NCBI GenBank assembly: GCA_905221605.1 | Contig: CAJNDS010002532.1 | Location: 74,501-138,500 of the forward strand | Length of the DNA: 64,000 bases | Direction of reading: 5' to 3' | From: Symbiodinium natans | Taxonomy: Eukaryota > Sar > Dinophyceae > Suessiales > Symbiodiniaceae | Shown: positions 32,420 to 42,167 of the stretch, piece by piece | Layout: each line of letters begins with the position of its first letter | Position numbering within the stretch: the stretch's first letter is position 1 | Notes under the pieces: generated by a model | The model's database searches: none | The model's input: only the letters and a program-made list of their open reading frames with translations | What the model was told of the DNA's origin: nothing | Position numbers and translations under genes: made by a program

Positions 32420-33646
32420 TCACTCCTGAGACAGCAGATGCGCGCCTGCGAGCAGGCGCACAAGACATGCCTCGTTCAGTTTGGCTGCCAATTGTACAGG
32501 CAACCCCCATTCCACTGCAAGAGTATCAATGGCAACACGTGAACCTGCATCTAGCTTACCGGCCGCAGACATGAACTCCGACACTGCCAAGTCAAGGGCT
32601 TGCTTCTTGCCCTTTCCCAAGGTGGTGGATGCCAACCAAGTGTTGACTGCGCTGATATTATGCCGCGTGAGAGAACAGCTCTCCAAGAACTTCACACCTC
32701 CCGGGGGGCAACGGAACTGCGCATAAGTATCCTGGGGAGCAAGAAGGGGTTCCTCCTCGTCAAACACATCGTGTGGCTCCTCGTCATCCCGAACGTCCTC
32801 ATGACCCTCTACGGCATCACCCACTGGTGAGAAGACGGGAAACTCCTCCGTCGGAACCTCCTCTTCTTGACATGGAGGCTTGCGCCGGGTAGATGGAGGG
32901 GTGGCCTTGGGACTTGGCCGTTGCTGCTTCGGGGTCCTCTGTGTAGTCGCCAAAGAAGCTGAGGTTCGACTCTTGAGCGAAGCGTTCTCCCGTTCCAGAG
33001 CCTGAACTCGGGTAAGGAGATCCTGGTTGGCCTTAGTCGGAGCATGTTTCCGAAACTGTGTGGCCAATGATTCGGCCAAGAACTTGATGGTGTCATAGCG
33101 AGCCTCCCAATCATGCAGCTCTTTGGTGGGATGACGACGACGTTGCTCTGCATTCAGAATGGTCACGAAATCCATCCCATCAGACTGAGCCGAGTCCCCC
33201 CTTAATGCACGCATAAGCACTCCTGCAAACACGGATTCCTGCTTGGATCTGAAATTTTCCCAAGTCACTGTCCGACCATGAGCAATCTGCCTCAATGCCC
33301 AGTTCTGGTGCTGTTGGCTAACAACCTTAGCCAAAGGGACCTCAAAGATGGGCATGTCAGCAATCCCCAAATCACGAGTAAGTCTGTTGCGCACAACATA
33401 CTTGGGAAGGCTCAGACCGTACACCTTGTTGGTGTCCCACTCTTGGGACGAGCTCTGCCAACTGCGGGGAGGCACAAATCTTTCGGGCCTCCGAGGTGAC
33501 AAAGAACGAGCTTTCTCCCTGGCGTTGGTTGATCGGCGTCGATCTCTGTAGTCCCTCTCCCTGGTACGACTTCTGGCCCTAGAGCGATCTCTCTGTGAAG
33601 AACGATATCCCGGAGAACGCGAATCATGGGAGAGCCTTCGAGACAT
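32420..33646 (-). CDS. Arg/Ser-rich ORF of the Penelope-like element
   Basis: 408 residues. The N-terminal ~60 residues are rich in Arg, Ser and RS/RD dipeptides (SRRLSHDSRSPGYRSSQRD), as in RNA-binding or splicing-type proteins. A coiled-coil-like segment around 215-240 (LLTRVQALERENASLKSR) is followed by a Pro/Lys/Thr region and then an acidic stretch around 265-310. The C-terminal 100 residues are helical. It probably binds the element RNA or forms a nucleoprotein particle, as first ORFs of other non-LTR elements do; this is inferred from composition only. It is co-oriented with, and close to, the reverse transcriptase ORF. Confidence 0.6.
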   Translation of the reverse strand: MSRRLSHDSRSPGYRSSQRDRSRARSRTRERDYRDRRRSTNAREKARSLSPRRPERFVPPRSWQSSSQEWDTNKVYGLSLPKYVVRNRLTRDLGIADMPIFEVPLAKVVSQQHQNWALRQIAHGRTVTWENFRSKQESVFAGVLMRALRGDSAQSDGMDFVTILNAEQRRRHPTKELHDWEARYDTIKFLAESLATQFRKHAPTKANQDLLTRVQALERENASLKSRTSASLATTQRTPKQQRPSPKATPPSTRRKPPCQEEEVPTEEFPVFSPVGDAVEGHEDVRDDEEPHDVFDEEEPLLAPQDTYAQFRCPPGGVKFLESCSLTRHNISAVNTWLASTTLGKGKKQALDLAVSEFMSAAGKLDAGSRVAIDTLAVEWGLPVQLAAKLNEACLVRLLAGAHLLSQE

Positions 33647-33869
33647 GGCGCCGACTAAAACTTACGCGCTGGAGGAGCAGAAACCCTGCATGACCGAACC
33701 AAGTTTCCGCGTCAGAAGTCAGCGAATCATGTACTGTCCATCACATCCGAGGTACATATGGGCGGGTCTCAATATTCCTTCTTCCAGGAAAAGCGGATGC
33801 GCCCTATGTGAAGCTCTCAGATTGTACATGCATGGTATTTTGACGTCCGCCCAAAGCAGTCCTAACTAG

Positions 33870-34295
33870 CCTCCAAACCTGCTAGCTCCCCCCACACCAC
33901 CCCTCCCCCCGCCGAGGCGGCCGAGACGAAGTCTCGTACGGGACAAACACCGAACCAACCGGCAACCGAGGCCCCCGCGAAAAAACCCGCCGGACACAGC
34001 CAGGGCGTGAGAAGAAGCCCCCTAGGGACCCCCGAAAACTCCTGGACCCCGCCTGAACCTGGGGACCCCCCGGCCCAGAAGCAAACCCCCCTCCATCGGC
34101 TGCACCTTCTGGGATGTAGCTCGCAGCCCAACCCATGAGCATGATGCTACAATCTTCAGACATGGAAAGCAGCGAATGTGCGCTGATCCCAATTTTCAGA
34201 AGTGCCGCTTCATGTTGCGCGACCTCACCATTCATGAGGTATCATTGTAGCATCTGAAAGAATGGCTACCCAGTCTAAGGAATTACTGTACGGCC
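33870..34295. other. Spacer between element ORFs
   Basis: Pro/Gly-coding GC-rich sequence without a convincing gene. Short open frames here (up to 117 codons, minus strand) lack motifs. Confidence 0.45.
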
Positions 34296-35744
34296 TCATG
34301 CCATGCGAGGCAAAGGTATGGCACCTGACCGCATAGATGTGGACAGGCGCTCAAATCGGCTAGGAGGCAAGGTAAACATGGGCAATCCTCCAGCATCCCG
34401 GCGGGTCTGAAAAGACTTGCGAACACTCACCGTGAAATTAGTGATACGTGTCAAATTGGAATGCAGAACCCACTTCTTGTCCTTCTTCATGTGGACTGCG
34501 CCGCTGATAACACAAGCCCTCTGAGCTTCCACGCCCGAACCTGATTTCATAGTGTGATGGATGTCACCACACACAACTTCACCACCCACGATCACAGGTT
34601 GTGCCCACTTGCCACTGGAAACGACACGATCATACATCTCTGTCAAAGAATGAACATCGGACCACAAACTGGCCTGGCTATAGTGGCCTACTGCATCATC
34701 CCCGTCGGCGTACACAGCAGGAGCTAAATACTTCAGTCGAAGAATGCCATCCAGACCTCCAGTATCAGTCCCGTGCCCAAACTGAATCAGGATTTTCTGA
34801 GCATCCGAAACACGAGGGTCCATCCGAGTCCAGAGCTGTCTCAAGTGAAATACCCAATGTACTGTCAAAGCAGACTCAAGAATACCTACTCGCTGAAAGA
34901 CCTCTAAGGCTGTAGCGCCTGTGCGGCAAATCATGGACGCAAAATACCGAAGCTCAAAATCTGGTAGGACGGGCACACCAGAATCCTGACAAAGAAAAGT
35001 GAGTTGCTGCATATTGAGCCGTACTGCTTCTTCAGGAACCTGGGGATAGCGCAAAGTTTCATTCCAACTCTGCAACTGGACTGTATCTGCCCCGCCTGCC
35101 ATATGCTGAACAGAGACTGCAGTAATGGTACTGCTAGCCGACGGAACCAAAACACGTGGCTCTCTGCGCAAAGAAACATCCGTCATTCCATCCAGAACTG
35201 GTGCAGGAAGCACCGTGCTTGCAAACTGGCGGGATCCTCCAAGTACAGCAGTAGAGGCACCTGAACTCGATATTTCCGAAGGTCCTGGTGCTAGGACTGA
35301 CTGCGAATTTGTGTGTGTTACCACACATGTGGAAGATGAATCTGGTCTGACATCGGACGCATCTTGCGGCGGTAAGGCCCATGCCGGCAGAGGTCGATCA
35401 TCCACGCTATGAGTTGACACACAATCAGAAGGCAACGCCCACTGCGGCAGAGATGTGTCATATGCTTCAGAAACCCGAAAAACCTTGCGTCTGCAAATCG
35501 GTGACCGTACCCCCCTCGCTTCACGATGCGGGCTGCTGCGCGATCTCTCCAAAGAACTGCATGACTCCTGTAACGTCTCTACCAAGTCTCGGGGCCCGGG
35601 CTTGCTCTTGGCACGAGCACCCGCCTGTTCCAATCTGGTCCGATACAGACGTTCCCTTGCCCGTTGCACAAAACGAGGCTCGGGAATTGCCGAGCCATCC
35701 GGTGCATCCAGTACTTCCGACAATGCAAAAGCGAAAGAAGACAT
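34296..35744 (-). CDS. Unrecognised 482-residue ORF of the Penelope-like element
   Basis: First ORF of the element in transcription order. Residues 1-100 are basic and Ser/Arg-rich, 100-200 are low-complexity Ser/Pro/Thr with a repeated LPQWALP / LPAWALP motif, and 220-482 look globular (LNMQQLTFLCQDSG, VFHLRQLWTRMDP, WAQPVIVGGEVVCGDIHH). I recognise no family. Absence of stops over 1.4 kb and location inside the element support translation. It may be a structural or nucleic-acid-binding partner of the reverse transcriptase. Confidence 0.6.
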   Translation of the reverse strand: MSSFAFALSEVLDAPDGSAIPEPRFVQRARERLYRTRLEQAGARAKSKPGPRDLVETLQESCSSLERSRSSPHREARGVRSPICRRKVFRVSEAYDTSLPQWALPSDCVSTHSVDDRPLPAWALPPQDASDVRPDSSSTCVVTHTNSQSVLAPGPSEISSSGASTAVLGGSRQFASTVLPAPVLDGMTDVSLRREPRVLVPSASSTITAVSVQHMAGGADTVQLQSWNETLRYPQVPEEAVRLNMQQLTFLCQDSGVPVLPDFELRYFASMICRTGATALEVFQRVGILESALTVHWVFHLRQLWTRMDPRVSDAQKILIQFGHGTDTGGLDGILRLKYLAPAVYADGDDAVGHYSQASLWSDVHSLTEMYDRVVSSGKWAQPVIVGGEVVCGDIHHTMKSGSGVEAQRACVISGAVHMKKDKKWVLHSNLTRITNFTVSVRKSFQTRRDAGGLPMFTLPPSRFERLSTSMRSGAIPLPRMA

Positions 35745-36102
35745 GGCGTTACAGATCCTATCAACTAAAGGAACAGAAAAGGCTAAAGGAGCCGAGCATC
35801 ACCAATCCATCCAAAAATTCCATTGGCGCTGAGGCCTCTATTACGGTCCGGAGGACCTCCATTAGGCCCCACCTCGGGCCACACGGGTGCTAAGTCCCAC
35901 CATTTTTGCTCTTGGGGCTAGCCCTCTGTTGCCCATCCACCTAAAAGTTACTCATCGCTCGAAAGCGGTCTAGTGGGCTCCATGCGTGGCACTAGGCCTC
36001 TCGACCCAACCTGCTAGGTTATTGGGCCTCCATGGTACCATGATGAGTCGCACAACGACCCGTACAGCTCCCTCGCGGGATAACTGCGATTGGCAACAAG
36101 GC
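35745..36102. other. 5' leader of the Penelope-like element
   Basis: About 360 bases between the right pseudo-LTR and the first ORF, with no gene. It contains several short GGCC/TAGG-type repeats. Promoter elements are not recognisable. Confidence 0.4.
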
Positions 36103-36487
36103 CACACACGGAGATAAGAGAGTAAACTCTCATTGGCTTCCCTGTCCGGAGATCTCCTGCATGTTGATGAGAATGAAGTAGTAGGAGTACTAATGCCGAT
36201 GTCCCAAGGTGCAAGCCATCTGGAGCGTTCGGACTTGAAATTATTTGAGGACCGAGGATTCCGGGTTTTGAGGGTACATGATGTCACAAGCAGTATAGTG
36301 GATACCAGCTGCAACAACTTGCCCAGGTACTCCACGCGCAGGTACGTTTTCCTGCCCGATGACATAGAGCTTCGTTGGCGCGAGCTATGTCAAAGGACCT
36401 CGCGCCCCCTGCATAAAATACATTCTCCGCCAAGCCTCAAAGACTTTCCAAAAACCCTTAGCTTAGAATCAGGGTGCACACACACAC
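36103..36487 (-). repeat. Pseudo-LTR, 5' copy
   Basis: 385-bp counterpart of 29,239-29,623. On its right it runs into CACACTTTTACACACTTTT microsatellite sequence (36,481-36,540). Confidence 0.85.
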
Positions 36488-36570
36488 ACACTTTTACACA
36501 CTTTTACACACTTTTACACACTTTTACACACTTTTACATGCTCACACTTTTCACTTTTATACATACACTC
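36481..36570 (+). repeat. CACACTTTTA microsatellite
   Basis: Five or more copies of a 10-bp ACACTTTTAC unit adjoin the CA run at the end of the Penelope-like element. The element may have inserted into, or generated, this tract. Confidence 0.85.
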
Positions 36571-37482
36571 TTACACACTCAGCTGTGCCCTTGCACAACT
36601 ATCCCTATTTCCTACTCCGCACCCAACATGAACTATGCGTCAACGCCCTCGAAGCCAAGATCCTAAACTTCTGCAGCACCAGCCCTCTCGAATGACAGGC
36701 TGGCCACGCTACGCATGATGATGCGGGGTCCTTGGTTGAGATTCTTAATCATTAGGGCTGTTCTTGGCGCTCAGCGTATATAATTCATCATGCTGTGCGC
36801 ACAGCGAAACATGGTTATAACAGGAGCAGGATGGTCATGTTTTGAGCAGTCTTGTGCTGTTCACAGGCTGTCTCGCACAGCACATCATGGGAAGATGTAC
36901 CCCTTGTCCACAGCGGCTTGTCAGTCAGATACACACATATATATTATATCTATTTATTTACTGATGTATTTATTCACTTATTGATTTATAAAAAAAAACA
37001 CAGGGTCAAAACAAGTTGAATGTACGAGGCTTCGCGCGTGCTTGGTTTGTGGTGCCTGATGCAGCTGCAAGTTCAGTGCACTGAGACATCGCATTTGCAT
37101 GAGTACTTGTGATGGTACTATTCTGGCTATTCTTACATGTCGGTGCGGCGTGAGACATAGGCGAGGGGTTTTGAGCCATCGCTGCCATCTTGATGTTCAT
37201 GTCGGTGTTGTAGTCGGTATCCGTATACAGTGCTCATTCCAAGCGTGGTGCGCACCTCAGTACACATTGACATGGAGGCTGAAGACAGCTGGCAGGAACC
37301 CAAATCCTCCTTGGGAATAATTTGTTTTTTTGATTATATAAAAACTCAAGAGGATATCAAGAATATTTCTTTTATGAAGGTTTCAAAGGGAGTATAGGAA
37401 CCCCTAAACCCTAAACCCTAAACCCTAAACCCTAAACCCTAAACCCTAAACCCTAAACCCTAAACCCCCAAACCCTGGCAGG
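36571..37482. other. No gene seen; dispersed repeat copy 2 and telomere-type array
   Basis: Mostly unique sequence. The second copy of the CAAGAGGATAT dispersed repeat is at 37,308-37,402, followed by a CCCTAAA array (37,402-37,475). A TATT-rich stretch lies at 36,935-37,000. Confidence 0.55.
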
Positions 37483-39985
37483 AACAGACAACCACCACCG
37501 GGCCCCACGCCGGCAAGTCGTGGTGGGCCTGGGGTCGCGTTGCGGAGCTGCGCGACCTCTTGCAGGAGCTTCCAGGAACCTTTGGCCTGTCACTAGGAGC
37601 CAGAGTTTAGGGTTTAGGGTTTAGGGTTTAGGGTTTAGGGTTTAGGGTTTAGGGTTTAGGGTTTAGGGTTTAGGGTTTAGGGTTACTATAGGACCCAGAG
37701 TAAGTAGGCCTTTGTTTGCCTTCTTCTTAGGGTTTCAGGTATTAGCCCCTTTCAACCAGTGTGGGCAACCTTCTTTTACTCCTAGCTTACTCTTGGGTCT
37801 AGGTCATCGGAGCTGGAGCAACTGCGTCCGCCCGCGGTGCGTGAAGTTGGGCAACTTCTGCCGAAACCGCGCATTGAGCTCGGGTCTTTGCCCGCCGAAG
37901 CTAGGACCAAGAGTAGGCCCTGTTCGTTTACTTTTTTCGGGGTTAGGGTTTAGGGTTCCCCTTTTTTTTCGGGGTTGGGTTCCCTTAGAAGCCCCTTTAA
38001 ACCTAAAAGGGCGCCCTTGTTATTCCTAGGTTGCTCTTGGGTCTAGGATGTCCGAAGCTACTGCACGGACAGCGACTTCGAGCGCTTGTTCCACTCCCGG
38101 GGCCGGGATGTCACCGACGTGATCGCCAGCCTCCATAGCAAGCTGGGGCCAATCCATGACTTCGTGGCTTACCCTTCTAGTGACTTAGGGATACTGGGAT
38201 TTTTTTCAATTTTTGGGTACTATGATTCCTAAGACACAGCTGAAGTTAGAATTGTTTGCTAGGTTTCCCTAAACCCTAAACCCTAAACCCTAAACCCTAA
38301 ACCCCAAACCCCAAACCCTAAACCCTAAACCCTAAACCCTAAACCCTTCCAAGTTCAGTACAGGTGAGGCTGAGGTGGCAGCGATGCTCCACATCTGCTC
38401 CCAACGCCGCATTGCCGTTGTTCCGTTCGGCGGAGGGTCCAGCGTCGTGCCGTGGGGACGAAACGAACCCTAAAATTGGGGGTCATATACCCTAAACCCT
38501 AAACCCTAAACCCTAAACCCTAAACCCTAAACCCTAAACCCTAAACCCTAAGTCCTGTTGAGGTATATGAACCATAAACCTTGTGTAAGGGTTCATTTAG
38601 TCCCGAAGGTGGGAGGAGTGGAGCCCGTTTCAGCCGATGATGGCTTCGCTGGCTGTGTGGCATTGGATTTGGCGATGATGAACCAGGTGCTGGAGTTCGA
38701 TGAGACGTCTCAGTGTGTTCGTGTGCAGGCCGGCATCTATGGACCAGCGCTGGAAGACATCTTGCGCCAGAGAGGGCTGACGCTGAGATATTTTCCGCAG
38801 TCCTTCGAGTTCTCGACCGTGGGGGGATGGATTGCTACCAAGGGAGGTGGGCACTTCGCCACTGGGCCCACGCACATCGATGACCTCGTCCAGAGCGTGC
38901 GGGTGGTGAGCCCGAACGGTACGACCGAAACGCGACGCGTGCCCGCCTCCGGCGCCGGACCATCGGAGCTCCGGCTCTACGCCGGCTCCGAGGGCACGCT
39001 CGGGGTGATCACGGAGGCCTGGCTTAAGGTCCGGGCTCGGCCGCAGACCCGGGCCTCTGCCACCGTGGTCTTCCAGGCGGAGGGTGACGCGGACGCCGCC
39101 TTCGAGCTAGGCGCCCACTGTGTGAGGGACATGTCGCAGACGGGGCTCCAGCCTGCGAATCTGAGGTGGCTGGGCATACTATAGGGGTCGGAATGACTTC
39201 TCATAGTGTTCCCTTAGGGTCCCTTTATGGATATGCTATAGCAGCCCCCCAAACCCTACTCTAATTATTAAGGTCCCTATTTTAGTCCCCATGATGACTG
39301 TAGTCCTGCCCCGAAACAGCCTTCTGCATCTCTACAAGAATCTACGAAGACAGTTGCACACATCTGCACTTCCTTTAGAAACTATGGCAGCAAGAGTATA
39401 AATTGGATATCCTTTGAAGGTCTACCTTACTGTTTTCCAAAAATACAGGGTGGGGCCCCCCTTACTATACTAACTGTAGTTAAGGGACTTATAACCTAAC
39501 TTAGGGTCCTTATAACCCAATTTAGGGCCCTTATAACTCTACTTATAACCCAATTTAGGGCCCTTATAACTCTACTTATAACCTCACTTAGGGTCCTTAT
39601 AACCCAATTTAGGGCCCTTATAACTCTACTTATAACTAGGGGGCCCCACCCTGTAGGAGTTCTTACAATGTTCATGAAATCCCTCCCGGGGGCCCTGGCT
39701 TTGAAGAACGCTCACTTGGAGCTTCATGGTACTTCTTAGCCAATTACAGCTGCACTTGTAACTATATTAAGGGCACTTAAGGGGCTTATAAGTGGGTTAT
39801 AAGTACAATGCTATTTGGTTCATAAGTACCCCTAAACCCTAAACCTTAAACCCTAAACCCTAAAAAGCAGGCTGGTGGCCGGACCGGAGGTGGTGCGCTC
39901 GGCGGGCCTTGCTGAGCCGGAGCGGAAGTTGCTGGCCACCGCCGCCGTGCTCCTCATCGGCTTCGAAGGCGCTGGGAGCACATGA
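37483..39985 (+). CDS. FAD-binding oxidoreductase, alkyl-DHAP-synthase-like, incomplete exons
   Basis: Exon-like pieces: about 37,483-37,600 (KSWWAWGRVAELRDLLQELP), a possible piece near 37,807-37,905 (LLPKPRIELGSLPAEA), about 38,053-38,179, then 38,364-38,446, 38,609-39,165 and 39,871-about 39,975. The last four join in frame. They carry the FAD_binding_4 signature: VVPFGGGSSVV, then FSTVGGWIATKGGG, RVVSPNGTTETRRVP and SEGTLGVITEAWLKV. The conserved order matches alkyldihydroxyacetonephosphate synthase and related bacterial oxidoreductases (ether-lipid synthesis or 2-hydroxyacid oxidation). Introns at 38,180 and 38,447 contain CCCTAAA arrays; the first is an introner-like repeat with GTGA at both ends. 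The last piece may use a GC donor. The C-terminal substrate domain is not present, so the gene is truncated here or continues after an unseen intron. Joining of the first two pieces is unresolved. Confidence 0.65.
37606..37683 (+). repeat. TTTAGGG array in putative intron
   Basis: Eleven clean units between the first and second exon-like pieces of the oxidoreductase. Confidence 0.85.
38180..38363 (+). mobile_element. Introner-like element forming an intron of the oxidoreductase gene
   Basis: 184 bp, starts GTGACTTAGGGATACTGGG, core TACTATGATTCCTAAG and ACAGCTGAAG, TTGCTAGGTTTCC, CCCTAAA array (38,272-38,347), ends TTCCAAGTTCAGTACAG. The next exon starts with GTGA again. It matches the 183-bp copper transporter intron at 23,880 from end to end although the host genes are unrelated. 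Confidence 0.8.
38447..38608 (+). repeat. Telomere-array-bearing intron
   Basis: 162-bp intron with GTG at both ends (38,447 and 38,609) and a CCCTAAA array at 38,487-38,551. Its flanking text differs from the introner-like family above. Confidence 0.65.
39445..39654. mobile_element. Foldback/MITE-like element with ACAGGGTGGGGCCCCC ends
   Basis: 210 bp bounded by ACAGGGTGGGGCCCCC and its inverted copy (GGGGGCCCCACCCTGT). The interior is made of repeated CTTATAAC, CCAATTTAGGGCCC and AACTCTACTTATAAC blocks. It lies inside the 705-bp intron (39,166-39,870) of the oxidoreductase gene. Confidence 0.8.
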
Positions 39986-40919
39986 ACATGGGTTTGGGGT
40001 TTAGGGTTTAGGGTTTAGGGTTGAAGGTTTAGGGATTAGGGATTAGGGTTTGGGGTGTAGGGTTTATAGGTTTAGGGTTAAGGTTTCAGGGTTTAGGCTT
40101 GAGGGTTAAGGGTTTAGGGTTTACATCAACATGATGCCTGCCCCCTTTGGTGTAGTGTACACGAGGGCTCTGTGTCGCTGAAAGGGTGGGTTCGGGTGGG
40201 TGGGTGGGTGGGTGAAAAAATATGTAAAAGGGGGTTTCACAGGCTAAGGCTTCAGGGTTATATCGCTACCCACTTGCCCCCCAGCTCTGCTTTTTCTTGA
40301 CCCTGCCCCCTTATTTAGTTCTATGTTCTTTCGCTACCTGTTGCATTTCCTAAGCCCAGTTTCCCCGTATTTCCCGCCGAATTTTTAGCCCCAACTTTTT
40401 ACCATCCCCTCATTCGTTTTCTCTCGTTTCCCGCCTTATCCATTATCCATAGGGGATTCTAAGGACAAGCTACCTCATTCATTCCGCAAAACCTACAAAT
40501 AACAACACCCCTAAAATTTAATCTATCCACCTTATGCGTTCCTATATTCTTAAAGTCCTTCCCATATGCTTGTTTGAATGTTTGTTGTTGTTATGATTTA
40601 TAGCAACAATAAACCTAATTTCTTCCCCATATCTCCCCCTTCTTCGTTTCAGTCTTTTCCCAACTTCTCAAGCTTCTGGGGCTTCCCGTGTTATAGTTAG
40701 TCCTTTTGGTAAAGGTTTCATATTTGAAGAAGACGCTCAACGACTACAACAACTTCGAAGAGGCACGTCTGGCATGTCTTAACGTTTCAGTCAGTCGATG
40801 CTTTCAGTTCTGACATTGACAAGCAACTCGTGAGCATGAGCACATTTGCTTTACAATGGTAGCAATTCGGCTTTCAAAGCACAATCCCCGCATTCTTTCG
40901 TTCGCTTTGCTTCTACCAC
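39986..40919. other. No gene seen
   Basis: A TTTAGGG-type relict (39,990-40,120), a short GGGT run (40,190-40,213) and then 600 bp of AT-richer sequence that probably is the promoter/5' region of the gene at 40,920. No spliced-leader or TATA-like signal could be assigned. Confidence 0.45.
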
Positions 40920-42113
40920 TTGAGCATGGCGACTTTGTCCGAGATTGTCCCCGAGCTTTCCATGAGTGCTTCCGCGGGCGGCAGTGGTGATGACCCAGAA
41001 GACCAGAAGAACCCAATTCCTACCATTTCCCCCGATGTCACTGACGACGAGGAGAGCGACGACTTCAACACAGACGAGGAGAATGCACTCACCAAGGCAG
41101 TGAAGGAGATGAGCCTCGATGAGAAGGAGACCTTGAAAAAACGCTACGACAAGCAGATGGAGACGTTGAAGGCAAAGCAGACCATCGTCAGCATGGAGCT
41201 TCGCAAGCACCTTCGCGAGATTAAGAAGGAGGAGACCAAAGAGAGGAAGGAGCAGAAAATCGAGGAGAAGAAGGCGAAGACGAAGGAGAGCCGTGAGGCA
41301 AAGGTGACGGTGAACATCGTGTTTCAGGGGCGGACATACTCCATCAGCATTTCGTTGATGCGTGGCATTGGTCACCTTCGCGACCGCTTCTTTGAGGATG
41401 CCGCGATTTCCCAGAAGCAGGGCAAGGACATCATGTTCACCTTCGGCGACGTGAATCTCTTTGAGACCTACCACGCCAGAAAAAGCTTGCGCGAGGTTGG
41501 TATCGTGGACGGCTCGGTGGTCTACGCTTCGATTCGCGGAGTTGGAGGAGGCTTCCGTCGAACCATCAAGTCGCATCTGAAACCAGATGCTGCGAAGGCG
41601 GCTTTGAAAGAGAAAATCAACGATGACTACAAGGTTGTCTTTACGCCCACGTGTGACTTCCCCGAGAGCTTCCAGACCTACCTCACTGAGATGCGTCAGT
41701 CCATGGCAGAGATAAAGTTGTTGCAGTCCAACGTGAACTTCCCGCTCATCGAGTTGGCATTGAAACAGTTGTCGGTGGAGAACCTCCAGTTGCTCCTTGA
41801 CATTCTGAAGGTTTCGGAGGGCAAGCGCAGAGGCACAAGCGAGGAGAGGCTTCACAGAGCCTTGTCCGTTGTCTTCCCGAAGATGTGCTCAATGGGTGAC
41901 TGCATCAAGGCTATCGAGGCATTGCAGGGGGACATGACCATCCAACTGTTCGAGATGTTCATCGACCACTATGGCGTCTTCAGGAACGGGGAAATGGTCA
42001 TCAATGCTGTCGGCTTCATGGAAGACGTGAAGAAAGAGCTTATCAAACGTGAAATCTCAACCCCGGCAGATGAGCACTTCAAGACCAACGATGCTTCGTG
42101 TGTCGCGTTCTGA
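40920..42113 (+). CDS. Intronless ubiquitin-like-domain protein with C-terminal CaaX-type box
   Basis: 397 residues (392-395 if a later Met is used). Residues 1-60 are acidic and Ser-rich. Residues 60-125 form a very charged Lys/Glu helix, probably coiled coil. Residues about 127-212 read as a beta-grasp ubiquitin-like domain: KVTVNIVFQGRTYSISIS, then IGHLRDRFF, and at the end VVYASIRGVGGG, with the Gly run in the position of a ubiquitin tail but not at the C-terminus. A helical C-terminal domain of ~185 residues follows. The last four residues, CVAF, fit a prenylation CaaX box. The lack of introns contrasts with the two host genes to the left. The function is unknown; a membrane-anchored scaffold is possible. 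The 23-bp satellite starts about 55 bp after the stop. Confidence 0.75.
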   Translation: MSMATLSEIVPELSMSASAGGSGDDPEDQKNPIPTISPDVTDDEESDDFNTDEENALTKAVKEMSLDEKETLKKRYDKQMETLKAKQTIVSMELRKHLREIKKEETKERKEQKIEEKKAKTKESREAKVTVNIVFQGRTYSISISLMRGIGHLRDRFFEDAAISQKQGKDIMFTFGDVNLFETYHARKSLREVGIVDGSVVYASIRGVGGGFRRTIKSHLKPDAAKAALKEKINDDYKVVFTPTCDFPESFQTYLTEMRQSMAEIKLLQSNVNFPLIELALKQLSVENLQLLLDILKVSEGKRRGTSEERLHRALSVVFPKMCSMGDCIKAIEALQGDMTIQLFEMFIDHYGVFRNGEMVINAVGFMEDVKKELIKREISTPADEHFKTNDASCVAF

Positions 42114-42167
42114 GCGCGTAGTTCCCTTTACGCGATTTCGCCACCGTTGCCAGTCAGACCACCCGAA

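Larger units (their letters stand above)
29239..36487 (-). mobile_element. Penelope-like retroelement with N-terminal GIY-YIG, three ORFs and 385-bp direct repeats
   Basis: A 7.2-kb unit on the minus strand bounded by two 385-bp direct repeats that match at a constant offset of 6,864 bases. Between them, in transcription order, lie an unknown 482-residue ORF, a 408-residue Arg/Ser-rich ORF and an 890-residue ORF with an N-terminal GIY-YIG nuclease domain and a Penelope-type reverse transcriptase. Penelope-like elements typically have such repeats ('pseudo-LTRs') and integrate with the GIY-YIG nuclease. An N-terminal nuclease corresponds to the permuted Naiad/Chlamys group described from protists and green algae. 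Matching repeats and intact frames suggest a recent insertion. I found no clean hammerhead ribozyme core in the repeats, and target duplications are not obvious. Confidence 0.8.
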
